Of a DNA stretch of 64,000 bases, positions 17,070 through 26,710 are shown piece after piece. The stretch is from the NCBI GenBank assembly GCA_012927625.1, contig JABBOV010000012.1, positions 124,001-188,000 of the forward strand, in the 5' to 3' direction. Positions within the stretch are counted from its first letter, which is position 1. Every line of letters starts with the position of its first letter. Origin of the DNA: Glaciimonas sp. (GTDB taxonomy: Bacteria > Pseudomonadota > Gammaproteobacteria > Burkholderiales > Burkholderiaceae_D). Under the pieces are notes generated by a model. That model had not been told where the DNA came from, did no database searches, and worked only from the letters and a program-made list of their open reading frames with translations. Both the position numbers and the translations under genes were made by a program.

Positions 17070-18290
17070 ATGTTATCGATAGAAATCGAAACTGAAAAGA
17101 CTGTAACCGTCAACGCCTGGGTGGTTTTTGTCGCCTTCCTGCGTTTGGGGCTTACCTCTTTTGGCGGCCCCATTGCGCACTTGGGATATTTTCGTGACGA
17201 GTTCGTCACGCGGCGAGGCTGGTTCAGCGAACACAGTTACGCCGATCTGGTGGCCCTGTGCCAATTCCTGCCAGGCCCCGCCAGTAGCCAGGTCGGGATG
17301 GCGATTGGACTGACTCGGGCCGGATTCGCCGGCGCGCTGGCGGCCTGGATCGGCTTCACTGTGCCCTCGGCGCTGCTACTGACCCTGTTCGCACAGGGCC
17401 TCGCAAGCTGGGGCGATGCGGTTCCGGCTGGCCTTCTGCATGGTCTGAAAGTGGTTGCTGTTGCCGTAGTGGCGCAAGCGGTGTGGGGTATGGCGCGCAA
17501 TCTGTGCACCGACACTGCGCGTGTTTCGATTGCTGCGGTTGCTGCCTGCGCCGCCCTTCTGTGGCCGACCACTTGGGGACAAGTCGGCGTAATCGCCGCT
17601 GCGGCTGTGCTGGGCTTGTTCCTGTTCAAGCCAGTACCGGGCGGCAGTCATGAACCGCTCCCCATATCGATTAGGCGGCGCACTGCGGTCATGTTGTTGG
17701 GGTTGTTTTTCGCGCTATTGTTGGGTTTGCCTGTCTTGGCGCAAATCTGGCCGAATCAGGCGCTAGCGATGATCGATACCTTTTATCGGGCCGGTTCGCT
17801 AGTCTTCGGCGGCGGCCACGTCGTCCTGCCATTATTACAGGCCGAGGTAGTGCCGAATGGCTGGGTTTCGAATCAAACTTTTTTGGCCGGGTACGGTGCG
17901 GCGCAAGCCGTTCCCGGCCCGCTGTTTACCTTTGCAGCGTTTCTGGGTACGGCAACGAACACTGCGCCCAACGGCTGGCTCGGCGGCCTGATGTGTCTGG
18001 TTGCCATTTTCGTGCCATCGTTTTTGCTGGTCGCCGGTGTACTGCCGTTCTGGGAACAATTGCGGCGCCAGCTCCGCACCCGGGCTGCACTTGCCGCAAT
18101 CAATGCAGCCGTGGTCGGCTTGCTGCTGGCGGCATTTTATAATCCAGTTTGGACCAATGCAGTGCAAGCGCCGAGCGATTTCGGGTTAGCGCTGATCGCA
18201 TTCGTCGCCCTGATGTTCTGGAAGCTGCCGCCTTGGCTTGTCGTCTTGAGCAGCGGCATCGCCGGCTGGCTACTGAGCCTTGTGCTGTGA
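17070..18290 (+). CDS. chrA: Chromate transporter ChrA (two CHR domains)
   Basis: About 406 residues, the long-chain type with two homologous CHR domains. The first begins LRLGLTSFGGPIAHLGYFRDEF and has the CQFLPGPASSQ loop. The second has YRAGSLVFGGGHVVLPLLQAEV and AVPGPLFTFAAFLG. About ten membrane segments are visible. Members export chromate and can confer Cr(VI) resistance. The first ATG is at 17070; a TTG upstream at 17049 is open but weak. There is no chrB nearby. An MFS gene follows 126 bp later, separated by repeat copy B. Confidence 0.9.
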   Translation: MLSIEIETEKTVTVNAWVVFVAFLRLGLTSFGGPIAHLGYFRDEFVTRRGWFSEHSYADLVALCQFLPGPASSQVGMAIGLTRAGFAGALAAWIGFTVPSALLLTLFAQGLASWGDAVPAGLLHGLKVVAVAVVAQAVWGMARNLCTDTARVSIAAVAACAALLWPTTWGQVGVIAAAAVLGLFLFKPVPGGSHEPLPISIRRRTAVMLLGLFFALLLGLPVLAQIWPNQALAMIDTFYRAGSLVFGGGHVVLPLLQAEVVPNGWVSNQTFLAGYGAAQAVPGPLFTFAAFLGTATNTAPNGWLGGLMCLVAIFVPSFLLVAGVLPFWEQLRRQLRTRAALAAINAAVVGLLLAAFYNPVWTNAVQAPSDFGLALIAFVALMFWKLPPWLVVLSSGIAGWLLSLVL

Positions 18291-18327
18291 CAACGTAGCC
18301 GTGGTACGGTTTCGGTTGGCATTATTC

Positions 18328-18410
18328 AATATACTGGATAACGTATTTTTACATTCCGCACTGAAATAATGCGGAAAACAATATGTTTTTACATATACTC
18401 CCTATATTAA
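18328..18410 (-). repeat. Dispersed intergenic repeat, copy B
   Basis: Read on the minus strand it runs TAATATAGGGAGTATATG, then hairpin 1 (ATATGT-aaaa-ACATAT), hairpin 2 (TTCCGCA-N9-TGCGGAA) and hairpin 3 (ATAC-N8-GTAT), ending AGTATATT. This is the best-folded copy of the six. It lies between chrA and the MFS gene and ends only 6 bp before the MFS start codon, so it forms most of that gene's leader. Confidence 0.75.
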
Positions 18411-18416
18411 TTCAAT

Positions 18417-19613
18417 ATGACAAAAACTGGTAAATTCCACATCCTGCGCCAGATTCCCTCCAGTATTTGGGCGCTCGGCCTGGTCAGCTTGCTGATGGAT
18501 GTTTCATCCGAGATGGTGCATGCGCTGCTGCCGCTTTTCATGGTTACCACCTTGGGAGCGAGTGTATTTATCGTCGGTCTGATTGAGGGTGCGGCCGAAG
18601 CAACGGCTTTGATCGTCAAAGTGTTTTCAGGGGCATTGAGCGACTATTTGGGCAAGCGCAAAGGCTTGGCGGTATTCGGCTACGGCTTGGCTGCGCTGAC
18701 CAAGCCGATCTTCGCGCTGGCGTCTGGCATCGGCTGGATTTTGAGTGCGCGCCTGCTGGACCGGGTTGGCAAAGGGATTCGGGGTGCGCCACGCGATGCG
18801 CTAGTGGCCGATTTGGCGCCGCCCCATTTACGTGGCGCAGCGTTCGGGCTACGCCAGTCGCTCGATACGGTGGGCGCGTTTCTCGGACCCCTGACCGCGG
18901 TGGGACTGATGCTGCTGTGGGCCAATGACTTTAGAGCTATTTTCTGGGTGGCCACCGTGCCGGCCATGCTGGCGGTCGTGTTGTTGATTGTCGGCGTGCA
19001 AGAACCAGAACGCAAAATCTCGGAAAAACGCAGCAATCCGATCCGTTGGGACAATCTCAAACGCATGGGGCGCGATTATTGGTGGGTGGTGATCATCGGC
19101 GCGGTATTTACGCTGGCCCGTTTTAGCGAAGCATTTTTGCTGCTGCGCGCGCAGCAAGGCGGCTTGGCGCTGGCCTGGGTGCCGTTAATTATGGTTGCGA
19201 TGAACGTGGTGTACGCGTTCTCAGCCTATCCGTTCGGCAAACTCTCCGACGGCGTTAGCCATACCGGCTTGCTGGCAGCGGGCCTGCTGGTGTTGATCGC
19301 GGCCGATATGGTGTTAGCCAGCAGCAATGCGTGGCCGGTAGTGTTGTTGGGTGTGGTGCTGTGGGGTTTACATATGGGCATGACGCAAGGTTTGCTGGCC
19401 GCGATGGTGGCAGCTACCGCGCCGGCTGATCTGCGCGGCACTGCCTTCGGCTTTTTCAATCTTGCCAGCGGACTGGCGATGCTGGTGGCCAGTCCGCTGG
19501 CCGGTTGGCTGTGGGATGGCTACGGCGCATCTTTTACTTTTTATGCCGGTGCGATTTTTTGCGTCGCTGCGCTGCTGCTGATGTTCGCCAATAGACAGCG
19601 CGAAGCCGCATAA
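18417..19613 (+). CDS. MFS transporter
   Basis: A 398-residue protein with about 12 hydrophobic segments of the major facilitator superfamily. The A-motif-like loop GALSDYLGKRKGL follows TM2, and DRVGKGIRGAPRDAL lies in the next loop. The opening LVSLLMDVSSEMVHALLPLF is typical of a proteobacterial MFS clade often annotated only as 'MFS transporter'. The substrate is unknown. The position after chrA suggests, but does not prove, a role in metal or oxyanion resistance. Repeat copy B lies immediately upstream. Confidence 0.8.
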   Translation: MTKTGKFHILRQIPSSIWALGLVSLLMDVSSEMVHALLPLFMVTTLGASVFIVGLIEGAAEATALIVKVFSGALSDYLGKRKGLAVFGYGLAALTKPIFALASGIGWILSARLLDRVGKGIRGAPRDALVADLAPPHLRGAAFGLRQSLDTVGAFLGPLTAVGLMLLWANDFRAIFWVATVPAMLAVVLLIVGVQEPERKISEKRSNPIRWDNLKRMGRDYWWVVIIGAVFTLARFSEAFLLLRAQQGGLALAWVPLIMVAMNVVYAFSAYPFGKLSDGVSHTGLLAAGLLVLIAADMVLASSNAWPVVLLGVVLWGLHMGMTQGLLAAMVAATAPADLRGTAFGFFNLASGLAMLVASPLAGWLWDGYGASFTFYAGAIFCVAALLLMFANRQREAA

Positions 19614-19631
19614 AGTCTTGCGGAAAATTGC

Positions 19632-20189
19632 TTATTCAGCGGCGAATAGGCGGGCCCAGCCGTCATGTCCGAGGCGGTGCAAAGTCTCGATATTTTTTTC
19701 AAAGATATCTTCAGCTTGCGGATATGCAGCCACCGCTTTTTCGATACTTTCCTCGCGTAACAGGTGCAACGTCGGGTAAGGCGAGCGATTGGTGTAGTTG
19801 TCAATATCGTCCAGTCTAGTGCCCTCGAACTGGTATTGCGGATGAAAGCTGGCGACTTGCAACACGCCGCCCAATTCCATGTCTTCAACCGCTGCATCGG
19901 CCACATCCAGAAAATCGTTGTAGTCCAAAAAATCGGTCAGCGTGCCAGGATGGATTAAAAGCGTGGTTTCAATTTGCTCGGCCGCAGAATCGTCCAGCAT
20001 CTGCAATTCAGTCATTAAATCTTCCAGCAACGCTTCCGGCGTTGTCGCTGCGCTGACCACGTAACGGATCTGATTCTTGACATGCACAGCCTTGGCAAAC
20101 GGACACAGATTCAAGCCGATCACGGCTTTTTCGACCCAAGCCTGGGTATCTGCAATGATTTTTTGTGAGGTATTCGCGTTGCTCGTCAT
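19632..20189 (-). CDS. DUF1415 domain-containing protein
   Basis: A 185-residue soluble protein of the conserved DUF1415 family, recognised by LNLCPFAKAVHVKNQIRYV near residue 27, DFLDYNDFLDVAD and VASFHPQYQFEG, then NRSPYPTLHLLREES. The function is unknown. A Cys in a CPFA context and conserved His residues could bind a ligand or metal, but this is speculation. It is convergent with the MFS gene 18 bp away and divergent from the bile-acid symporter-family gene. Confidence 0.85.
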   Translation of the reverse strand: MTSNANTSQKIIADTQAWVEKAVIGLNLCPFAKAVHVKNQIRYVVSAATTPEALLEDLMTELQMLDDSAAEQIETTLLIHPGTLTDFLDYNDFLDVADAAVEDMELGGVLQVASFHPQYQFEGTRLDDIDNYTNRSPYPTLHLLREESIEKAVAAYPQAEDIFEKNIETLHRLGHDGWARLFAAE

Positions 20190-20659
20190 GGTTTGCCTTT
20201 TCTGCTATAGGTTTCGAACCTGAGCTTATAACATCAAACCGGGACCAATAGCGACTGGCGGTCGGTTAATCTGCAGATCGACTTGGGTCGAGCAATACAG
20301 TTACGGCCGCTACTGATAACGCACCTTTCCTTTGACAGTCGTAGCGACACCACGCCGATTGAGTTAGGACAGAACAAGGCCGCAGTCGCATCTGGATCGT
20401 GTGTGAAACGGTATGTGCCTGAATAGTATAATCGGCGCTTACCATTGCCGCGCCAGCCAACAGGGCTGGTGTTATTTTGTTTGCGCATGATCTGGTAACT
20501 GTTGCCAGCCTCGCATACCCTGCGGACTCTGGTATGTGCATGTTGGTTGGTTCACTCCACTGCTTCATTCTGGTGGTAGTCGCACCCATTTTCCTTTTTT
20601 CTAGTTGCATTTTGTGTGTCGTGAGATGCAGCCGCCCCACAATTTCAAGGACGTTTACC
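20190..20659. other. Long leader region upstream of the bile-acid symporter-family gene
   Basis: About 470 bp without a convincing gene. A possible plus-strand sigma-70 promoter is GTGAAA (20403-20408), 18 bp, TATAAT (20427-20432). This would give a leader of over 200 nt. The leader holds a terminator-like hairpin (CCAGCC at 20453-20458 with GGCTGG at 20464-20469, then GTTATTTTGTTT). An attenuator is possible, but I recognise no known riboswitch. Confidence 0.35.
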
Positions 20660-21637
20660 ATGCAGACTATCGCCCGTCTAAGCCGATTTATCGGCAAGAC
20701 TTTTGCCATTTGGGTATTGCTATTTTCCGTACTCGCTTTCTTTATTCCCAATCAGTTCCGCTGGATCGGCCCTTATATCGTGCCTTTGCTGGGCATCATT
20801 ATGTTCGGCATGGGCCTGACGCTGTCCAAGGACGACTTCCGCGAAGTATTCAAACGCCCTGGTGATGTCGCCATTGGTGTAGCCGGCCAGTTCATCATCA
20901 TGCCGAGCCTCGCCTGGCTGCTCTCGACGCTGCTGCAACTGCCGCCCGAGGTCGCTGTAGGTGTGATTCTGGTGGGTTGCTGTCCTGGCGGCACGGCCTC
21001 CAACGTGATGACCTTCCTGGCGCGCGGCGATGTCGCGCTGTCGGTGGCAATCACATCAGTTACTACCCTACTGGCGCCCGTGGTGACGCCTGCGCTGATT
21101 TACCTTCTGGCGAGTCAGTGGCTGGAAGTCAGCGCCGCAGCCATGTTCTGGTCGATCGTTCAGATAGTGATCCTGCCCATCGCACTGGGCGTGCTAGCGC
21201 AATCCTTACTCCGTGAGAAAGTCAAAACCTGTGTGGAGGTGCTGCCGCTGGTTTCTGTGGTGGCGATTGTAGCCATCGTGGCAGCCGTGGTTGCCGGCAA
21301 CCAGGCCAAGATCGCCACCAGCGGCCTGATGATCTTTGCCGTCGTCGTGCTGCATAACGGCTTGGGGCTGCTGCTGGGCTACTGGCTAGCTAAACTAACG
21401 GGATTAAGCGTTCCCAAGCGCAAGGCCATGTCGATTGAAGTAGGCATGCAAAACTCGGGCTTGGGCGTGGCGCTGGCTACTGCGCATTTCTCGCCACTGG
21501 CCGCCGTGCCGAGCGCTATCTTCAGCGTCTGGCACAACATCTCCGGCCCCTTGGTCGCGACGTTGTTTCAGCGTTTCAAGGACGAGGAGCCGATGGTTGC
21601 TTCGACTCCAAAAGTGGAGGCAACGCAGGAACTCTGA
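20660..21637 (+). CDS. Bile acid:sodium symporter family transporter
   Basis: About 325 residues with ten membrane segments (SBF fold). Family blocks seen are [42 protein letters not shown] (the discontinuous helix of the core domain) and [16 protein letters not shown]. Bacterial members include PanS-like ketopantoate/organic anion carriers and true bile-acid transporters, and the substrate here is undetermined. The ATG at 20660 is preceded by AAGGA at 20648-20652. The frame is open further upstream, but that extension is not hydrophobic family sequence. Confidence 0.88.
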   Translation: MQTIARLSRFIGKTFAIWVLLFSVLAFFIPNQFRWIGPYIVPLLGIIMFGMGLTLSKDDFREVFKRPGDVAIGVAGQFIIMPSLAWLLSTLLQLPPEVAVGVILVGCCPGGTASNVMTFLARGDVALSVAITSVTTLLAPVVTPALIYLLASQWLEVSAAAMFWSIVQIVILPIALGVLAQSLLREKVKTCVEVLPLVSVVAIVAIVAAVVAGNQAKIATSGLMIFAVVVLHNGLGLLLGYWLAKLTGLSVPKRKAMSIEVGMQNSGLGVALATAHFSPLAAVPSAIFSVWHNISGPLVATLFQRFKDEEPMVASTPKVEATQEL

Positions 21638-22003
21638 GCCCTTTCCATAGAAACGCATATCCCTGGGGCCGCATTTGAAAACGCGGCCTACTAGGTAGGG
21701 CACTAATCAAATTTCCTTAAAGACAGGTGTACATAGAGACCTAAGGGCAGAACGACAGAAAGCGATACTGGACTCTGACTCTAGAAACACGGGGAATTTG
21801 TTACCAGCATCCATGCAATACGCGGCACACGTATGCCACTAAGCGCACTAATGGTGGGATTGGCGGTAATTAACCAAGCACTCCGTATAGGAAAAAAAAG
21901 GGACGAATGGCACGTGATCAAGTGCCATGTGCGTAGCGCGTCAGTTGCGGTGTCACTTAAAAAACCAAAGACCCCGTAGGGTCTTGATCTTAAAGCAAAT
22001 TAC
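21638..22003. other. Gene-free stretch with short inverted repeats
   Basis: About 365 bp between the symporter gene and tRNA-Ser. Visible structures are GGCCGC...GCGGCC at 21667-21688 (possible terminator, no T-run) and ATGGCAC-N8-GTGCCAT at 21907-21928, then the tRNA terminator. No recognisable protein remnant was seen. Confidence 0.45.
21958..21985 (-). terminator. Terminator of tRNA-Ser(GCU)
   Basis: AAGACCC-CGTA-GGGTCTT (21968-21985) read on the minus strand is followed by TTGGTTTTTT, 18 bp past the tRNA 3' end. Confidence 0.8.
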
Positions 22004-22097
22004 TGGCGGAGACTGAGGGAGTCGAACCCTCGATACAGGTTTAAGCCCATATGCTTCCTTAGCAGGGAAGTGCCTTCGACCACTCGGCCAAGTCTCC
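22004..22097 (-). tRNA. tRNA-Ser (anticodon GCU), CCA encoded
   Basis: On the minus strand a class II tRNA starts GGAGACT and ends AGTCTCC-G-CCA. The anticodon stem-loop is CTTCC-CTGCTAA-GGAAG, giving anticodon GCU, which reads AGC/AGU serine codons. A long variable arm and the T-loop GGTTCGACTCC are present. It has its own promoter and terminator and follows the lysC operon. Confidence 0.97.
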
Positions 22098-22139
22098 ACG
22101 TCTTAGCGGGAATAATTACCTGCTGCGACAAAGAAAAGG

Positions 22140-22168
22140 ATCATATCTTCTCGGACGTATTTGGTCAA
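22140..22168 (-). promoter_or_regulatory. Sigma-70 promoter of tRNA-Ser(GCU)
   Basis: On the minus strand TTGACC and TATGAT are separated by exactly 17 bp, about 43 bp upstream of the mature tRNA 5' end. It falls between the lysC stop and the tRNA. Confidence 0.75.
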
Positions 22169-22204
22169 GAAATCTATATTTTAAAATGCATTTTGGTGTG
22201 TTTC

Positions 22205-23455
22205 TTATGCATTTTCCAAGTTGAAAGTCTTATGCAGCGCACGCACTGCCAACTCCATGTATTTCTCATCAATCAAAACCGATATCTTGATTTCAGAAGT
22301 GGAAATCATTTGAATGTTAATACCCTCTTCAGACAAAGTACGGAACATCTGTGAAGCAATTCCTACATGACTGCGCATGCCGACACCGACTACAGATACT
22401 TTCGAAACTTTGGTATCGCCGACAATGCTGGCTGCACCGATGTGCGCCTTAACGCTTTTGTTCAAAACATCCATTGCCTTGGCATGGTCATTGCGCAGCA
22501 CTGTAAAGGTGAAATCCGTCTTGCCTTCAACTGATTGATTCTGGATGATCATATCGACTTCAATATTGGCATCCGCAATTGGCCCAAGTATCTGATAGGC
22601 AATTCCCGGCTTATCAGGTACTGCCAGCACAGTAATTTTGGCTTCATCGCGGCTAAATGCTATTCCGGAAATAACGGCTTGCTCCATATGTGTATCTTCC
22701 TCAAACGAAATCAGTGTGCCGGAATTAGCTTCAATTTCCAGCGGTATCATCGGATCAGTCAGCGACGACAGCACCCGTGTCGGCATTCTGTAATTCCCCG
22801 CAAATTCAACCGATCGAATTTGCAAAACTTTTGAGCCCAGCGAAGCCAATTCCAGCATTTCTTCAAACGTAACTGTTTTCAGTCGTCGTGCCTCGGGAAC
22901 TACACGAGGGTCGGTTGTGTAGACGCCGTCCACATCCGTAAAAATCAAGCATTCTAGCGCTTGCATTGCAACAGCTATGGCAACCGCTGAGGTATCTGAA
23001 CCGCCGCGCCCCAGCGTGGCAATATTACCGTCTACGTCCACGCCTTGAAAGCCGGCGATGATAACAATTTTCCCTGCATCCAGATCGCGACGTACTTTGA
23101 CGTCATCAATCGATTGAATACGCGCCTTGTTAAACGCAGAGTCAGTCTTGATCGGCACTTGCCAGCCGGCATAGGAAATTGCTTTTTTCCCGATAGCCAA
23201 CAAAGCCATTGATAACAAGCCAACGGATACTTGTTCGCCGGTGGCGGCAATCATATCGAGCTCGCGCGGGTCTGGTTGACCCATTACTTCTTTGGCGAGA
23301 CCAATCAAGCGATTGGTCTCGCCGGACATTGCTGAAGGAACCACAATAATCTGGTGACCGGCGTCATGCCACTTTGCAACGCGCCGGGCTACATTTTTGA
23401 TGCGCTCAGTTGAGCCCATCGATGTGCCGCCATATTTATGAACGATTAAGGCCAT
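22205..23455 (-). CDS. lysC: Aspartate kinase
   Basis: 416 residues starting MALIVHKYGGTSMGSTERI, the family N-terminus. The kinase domain (about 1-250) contains GRGGSDTSAVAIA and FTDVDGVYTTDPR. Two C-terminal ACT domains (about 265-410) contain PGIAYQILGPIADANIEVD and MRSHVGIASQMF. It phosphorylates aspartate, opening the lysine, threonine and methionine pathway, and is feedback-regulated through the ACT domains. The frame extends to a TTG at 23524, but the ATG at 23455 is the conserved start. dapA, a later enzyme of the lysine branch, is 17 kb away. Confidence 0.96.
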   Translation of the reverse strand: MALIVHKYGGTSMGSTERIKNVARRVAKWHDAGHQIIVVPSAMSGETNRLIGLAKEVMGQPDPRELDMIAATGEQVSVGLLSMALLAIGKKAISYAGWQVPIKTDSAFNKARIQSIDDVKVRRDLDAGKIVIIAGFQGVDVDGNIATLGRGGSDTSAVAIAVAMQALECLIFTDVDGVYTTDPRVVPEARRLKTVTFEEMLELASLGSKVLQIRSVEFAGNYRMPTRVLSSLTDPMIPLEIEANSGTLISFEEDTHMEQAVISGIAFSRDEAKITVLAVPDKPGIAYQILGPIADANIEVDMIIQNQSVEGKTDFTFTVLRNDHAKAMDVLNKSVKAHIGAASIVGDTKVSKVSVVGVGMRSHVGIASQMFRTLSEEGINIQMISTSEIKISVLIDEKYMELAVRALHKTFNLENA

Positions 23456-23588
23456 GGGAATTAAAAGGTTGACTTGGAAAATGGAAAAAACGTAAAAAAT
23501 AGCCCTTGACTTTACATGCTGCAACGCAAAATAACAAGTGGACGCTATGGAAAATTCAGCTATAAAGAACTACAGGCATACGCCCAGG

Positions 23589-25052
23589 TTAAAAATCGTC
23601 CGCTTGCCAGCGCAGTGAAATCTTCTGCCCTGGCGTATCCCGAAGGTGAAGGCGATGACAATCCATCCCAATGCCGGCCGCAAACAAAACCGTTCCGTCG
23701 CACCCGGTAATGACAGGTAGACGCGTACGCTCCCAAGCTGGGACATTGCAGGCCTGATAATGCGACTTTAGACTTTTGGTCGGGCGATTCAGCGCCAATT
23801 TCATTCGCTCGCCGCCACCGCGCAGACGAATCGTGAGAGCTTCATTAAGCAACCAATCCACATCGATTCCCAGTTCCGACACATCAAAATACATAATGCC
23901 GCTGTATGCTGGAAAAGCAATTTGGCGCTCTCCCATCCAGCGAAAAGGCACCGGTGCTACAGACAATCCGGCATCATCGAGTTTGGGCGTCATGAATATG
24001 CGATTGTGATAACGACGGATATGACAATCGGCATGCGTTACGCACAATTGCGCGTCTTCCTTCGCTTCCAGTAACTGCACCAACATTTCGTTTAGCCAGG
24101 CGGTAGATGGCATCCGTATGCCACGCGAACCGAACCAATAGCGCAGCAAATTATGGGTTCGATCCAGACTCAGGCGCTTGAGTTGCCTGATATCCAGGCA
24201 ATCACCGTCCTGGCAATCTCGTAAATCCTGCTCCGCCAATACAATTAATAAGCGCTGTGCCGACTGTGCATGCCGCGCAGTTCTGGCGAGACGCTGCTGG
24301 AAACCGGGAAAGGATTGCGCCAGTGCAGGCATCACAGTATGCCGTAACGCATTACGCGCATAACGCAGATCGGAATTCGACTCATCCTCTACGAAACTGA
24401 CGCCATTACTAACCGCGAACGCCGCCAATCCAGCGCGGGATGCTTTCAAGAGAGGGCGAGCCATCTGCACACTGGCATCTCCCAACAAATCAGGAGCAGT
24501 ATTCTGGATATCCATGCCGGACAGCCCCGCCACTCCCGAGCCACGCAATAATTGCAGCAATACAGTTTCTGCCTGATCGTCTTGGTGATGTGCGGTCAAT
24601 AGTATCGATACATGATGCTTGCGACATAACGCGCCCAGTGCCGCATAGCGCGCAATACGTGCAGCTTCCTCTATGCCGGTCTTGGTCGATTTTACGACAG
24701 TGATTTTCTGTGCATCGAACTGCACATCCAATTGTTGGCATTGCGCGTCACAGTGCGCCAGCCAGTCGTCTGCATTACGGCTGATCCCGTGATGAACATG
24801 GAAAGCACACAGGGTAAATCCATATTTGATAGAGAATTTTTGCGCCATGTGCAGCAAGACTGATGAATCGAGTCCACCACTGTAAGCAACTGCTAACCTT
24901 GGTGTTTTTTCAGTCAAGCCTGGCAAAACCGACACATCGTCGTCAACCGATAGCCTGTTTTGCATCTTGTCGGAAGAGGAAAAGCGCGCCAGGATATTAT
25001 TTAGCGCACGTTCAAAGGCGTCGTTAATTAACGCAGCCTGATTATTGTTCAC
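23589..25052 (-). CDS. tilS: tRNA(Ile)-lysidine synthase
   Basis: 487 residues. The N-terminal PP-loop ATPase motif is AYSGGLDSSVLLH (near residue 55), followed by HVHHGISRNADDW and LTAHHQDDQAETVLLQLLRGSG. The C-terminal TilS substrate-recognition domains follow. It converts cytidine-34 of tRNA-Ile(CAU) to lysidine so that it reads AUA. The gene is essential in most bacteria. It lies 4 bp after accA on the minus strand in a tight cluster. Confidence 0.95.
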   Translation of the reverse strand: MNNNQAALINDAFERALNNILARFSSSDKMQNRLSVDDDVSVLPGLTEKTPRLAVAYSGGLDSSVLLHMAQKFSIKYGFTLCAFHVHHGISRNADDWLAHCDAQCQQLDVQFDAQKITVVKSTKTGIEEAARIARYAALGALCRKHHVSILLTAHHQDDQAETVLLQLLRGSGVAGLSGMDIQNTAPDLLGDASVQMARPLLKASRAGLAAFAVSNGVSFVEDESNSDLRYARNALRHTVMPALAQSFPGFQQRLARTARHAQSAQRLLIVLAEQDLRDCQDGDCLDIRQLKRLSLDRTHNLLRYWFGSRGIRMPSTAWLNEMLVQLLEAKEDAQLCVTHADCHIRRYHNRIFMTPKLDDAGLSVAPVPFRWMGERQIAFPAYSGIMYFDVSELGIDVDWLLNEALTIRLRGGGERMKLALNRPTKSLKSHYQACNVPAWERTRLPVITGCDGTVLFAAGIGMDCHRLHLRDTPGQKISLRWQADDF

Positions 25053-25056
25053 AAGA

Positions 25057-26031
25057 TTACTCCGAAGGGGAAATTTCCTTGAACTTGCCGTAACTCATCA
25101 GTTTCTCATGACGTGTTGCGATCAAATCCTTTGTCTTCACGCCTTGAAACTGGCGCAAAGTATCGGCTAATGCGCGTTTGAGCAACGACGCCATTTGCTT
25201 CGGGTCGCGGTGGGCGCCGCCTAGTGGTTCGTTAATGATCTTGTCAATTAGTCCCATTGCTTTGAGGCGATGTGCTGTCAAGCCCAACGCTTCAGCAGCA
25301 TCGGAAGCGCGCTCGGAGGTTTTCCAGAGAATGGAGGCACATCCTTCGGGCGAAATCACAGAATACGTCGCATATTGCAACATCAGCACCGCATCGCCGA
25401 CAGCAATAGCTAGCGCACCGCCGGAACCGCCTTCACCGATAATCGTGGCAATTAACGGCACTTTAAGCTCGGCCATTACATATAAATTGTGACCTATTGC
25501 TTCGGACTGTCCGCGCTCTTCAGCATCAATGCCAGGAAAAGCACCTGGCGTATCAACAAAAGTAAACACCGGCAAACCAAATTTTTCAGCCAGCTTCATG
25601 AGGCGCATTGCCTTGCGATACCCTTCCGGCTTAGGCATGCCGAAGTTGCGCAATGCGCGTTCCTTGGTATCGCGGCCTTTTTGATGACCGATCACTACGC
25701 AGGACTGTCCATTGAACCTGGCTAACCCGCCCACAATGGATAAATCATCTGCATAAGTGCGATCACCATGCAATTCATGAAAATCGGTGAAAATATCGTT
25801 TACATAATCCATCGTATATGGACGTTGCGGATGTCGTGCAATTTGCGATACCTGCCAAGGCGTCAACTTTGCATAGATATCTTTGGTCAGTTGCTGGCTT
25901 TTTTTAGATAACCGATCAATTTCTTCGGATATGTCGACCGCTGAGTCATCTTGCACGAAGCGTAATTCTTCAATTTTGGTTTCAAGCTCGGCGATCTGTT
26001 GCTCAAAACTGAGAAATGTTGTTTTAGTCAT
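25057..26031 (-). CDS. accA: Acetyl-CoA carboxylase carboxyltransferase subunit alpha
   Basis: About 324 residues starting [20 protein letters not shown], with the conserved N-terminal coiled helix. Further blocks are [57 protein letters not shown], and [15 protein letters not shown] for carboxyltransferase oxyanion binding. With AccD it transfers carboxyl groups from biotin to acetyl-CoA in fatty-acid synthesis. An ATG five codons upstream (26046) is also open, but the MTKT start is the family norm. It sits between alkA and tilS. Confidence 0.96.
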   Translation of the reverse strand: MTKTTFLSFEQQIAELETKIEELRFVQDDSAVDISEEIDRLSKKSQQLTKDIYAKLTPWQVSQIARHPQRPYTMDYVNDIFTDFHELHGDRTYADDLSIVGGLARFNGQSCVVIGHQKGRDTKERALRNFGMPKPEGYRKAMRLMKLAEKFGLPVFTFVDTPGAFPGIDAEERGQSEAIGHNLYVMAELKVPLIATIIGEGGSGGALAIAVGDAVLMLQYATYSVISPEGCASILWKTSERASDAAEALGLTAHRLKAMGLIDKIINEPLGGAHRDPKQMASLLKRALADTLRQFQGVKTKDLIATRHEKLMSYGKFKEISPSE

Positions 26032-26062
26032 CGTATTCCTTGTCACTTCCGCTGCAGTGGAT

Positions 26063-26710
26063 TCAATATTCTACCGGCACAGGGTCCAGGCTACGCCATA
26101 AATACCACGTAGCTACGGTTCGCCACGGCTCCCAATTGGCAGCCACTTCACGAACAACGCTACGTGAAGCCGGTTCGCCTGAAAAATAATTCATGCTGAT
26201 ACCTTTGAGTAACCCAAGATCATCCAAAGGCAAAATATTCGGACGCAGCAGATTAAATATCAAAAACATCTCCGCTGTCCACCGCCCAATACCGCGGATC
26301 TGAATTAACTCTTCGATGACATCTTCATCATCCATTTGAACCCATTTGTCCGCATGCACCCGTTTTTCATGGAAGTGCTCTGCCAGATCGAAAATGTATT
26401 CAGTCTTACGCTTAGACAACCCGCAATTGGCAAGCCCCCCCTGCCCTAATTTGAGCAATTGTGCCGGATTACATTTTGGACTTGCCAACAATAGTCTTTG
26501 CCACGCAGCTTCTGCTGATTTGACTGATATTTGCTGACCGATGATAGAACGTGCCAAGGTTGTAAACGGCTCGCCTTTGCCCACCAAATGCAGATCACCG
26601 AATTGCGGAATCAATCGACTCATGATGCGGTCGCGCTTCATTAACTGGACTTTAGCCTCAAGCCAATAAGCAGGAACATCTTGTATCGTCATGCTGTTTG
26701 CGTCATTCAT
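26063..26710 (-). CDS. DNA-3-methyladenine glycosylase (AlkA-like, HhH-GPD family)
   Basis: A 215-residue protein with the HhH-GPD fold. The helix-hairpin-helix is [18 protein letters not shown], and the catalytic Asp follows in [27 protein letters not shown] is the upstream conserved helix. Members excise alkylated purines in base-excision repair; the class resembles the short AlkA/Mag1 type. Its ATG overlaps the cysS stop (ATGA, 26707-26710), so it is translationally coupled to cysS. Confidence 0.9.
   Translation of the reverse strand: MNDANSMTIQDVPAYWLEAKVQLMKRDRIMSRLIPQFGDLHLVGKGEPFTTLARSIIGQQISVKSAEAAWQRLLLASPKCNPAQLLKLGQGGLANCGLSKRKTEYIFDLAEHFHEKRVHADKWVQMDDEDVIEELIQIRGIGRWTAEMFLIFNLLRPNILPLDDLGLLKGISMNYFSGEPASRSVVREVAANWEPWRTVATWYLWRSLDPVPVEY

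Noticed and set aside
22205-23455. Lysine riboswitch upstream of lysC
   Set aside because: The region upstream of the aspartate kinase start is short and shows none of the conserved lysine-riboswitch elements.
23456-23524. N-terminal extension of aspartate kinase from a TTG at 23524
   Set aside because: The extension has no family similarity, and the conserved start MALIVHKYGG lies at 23455.
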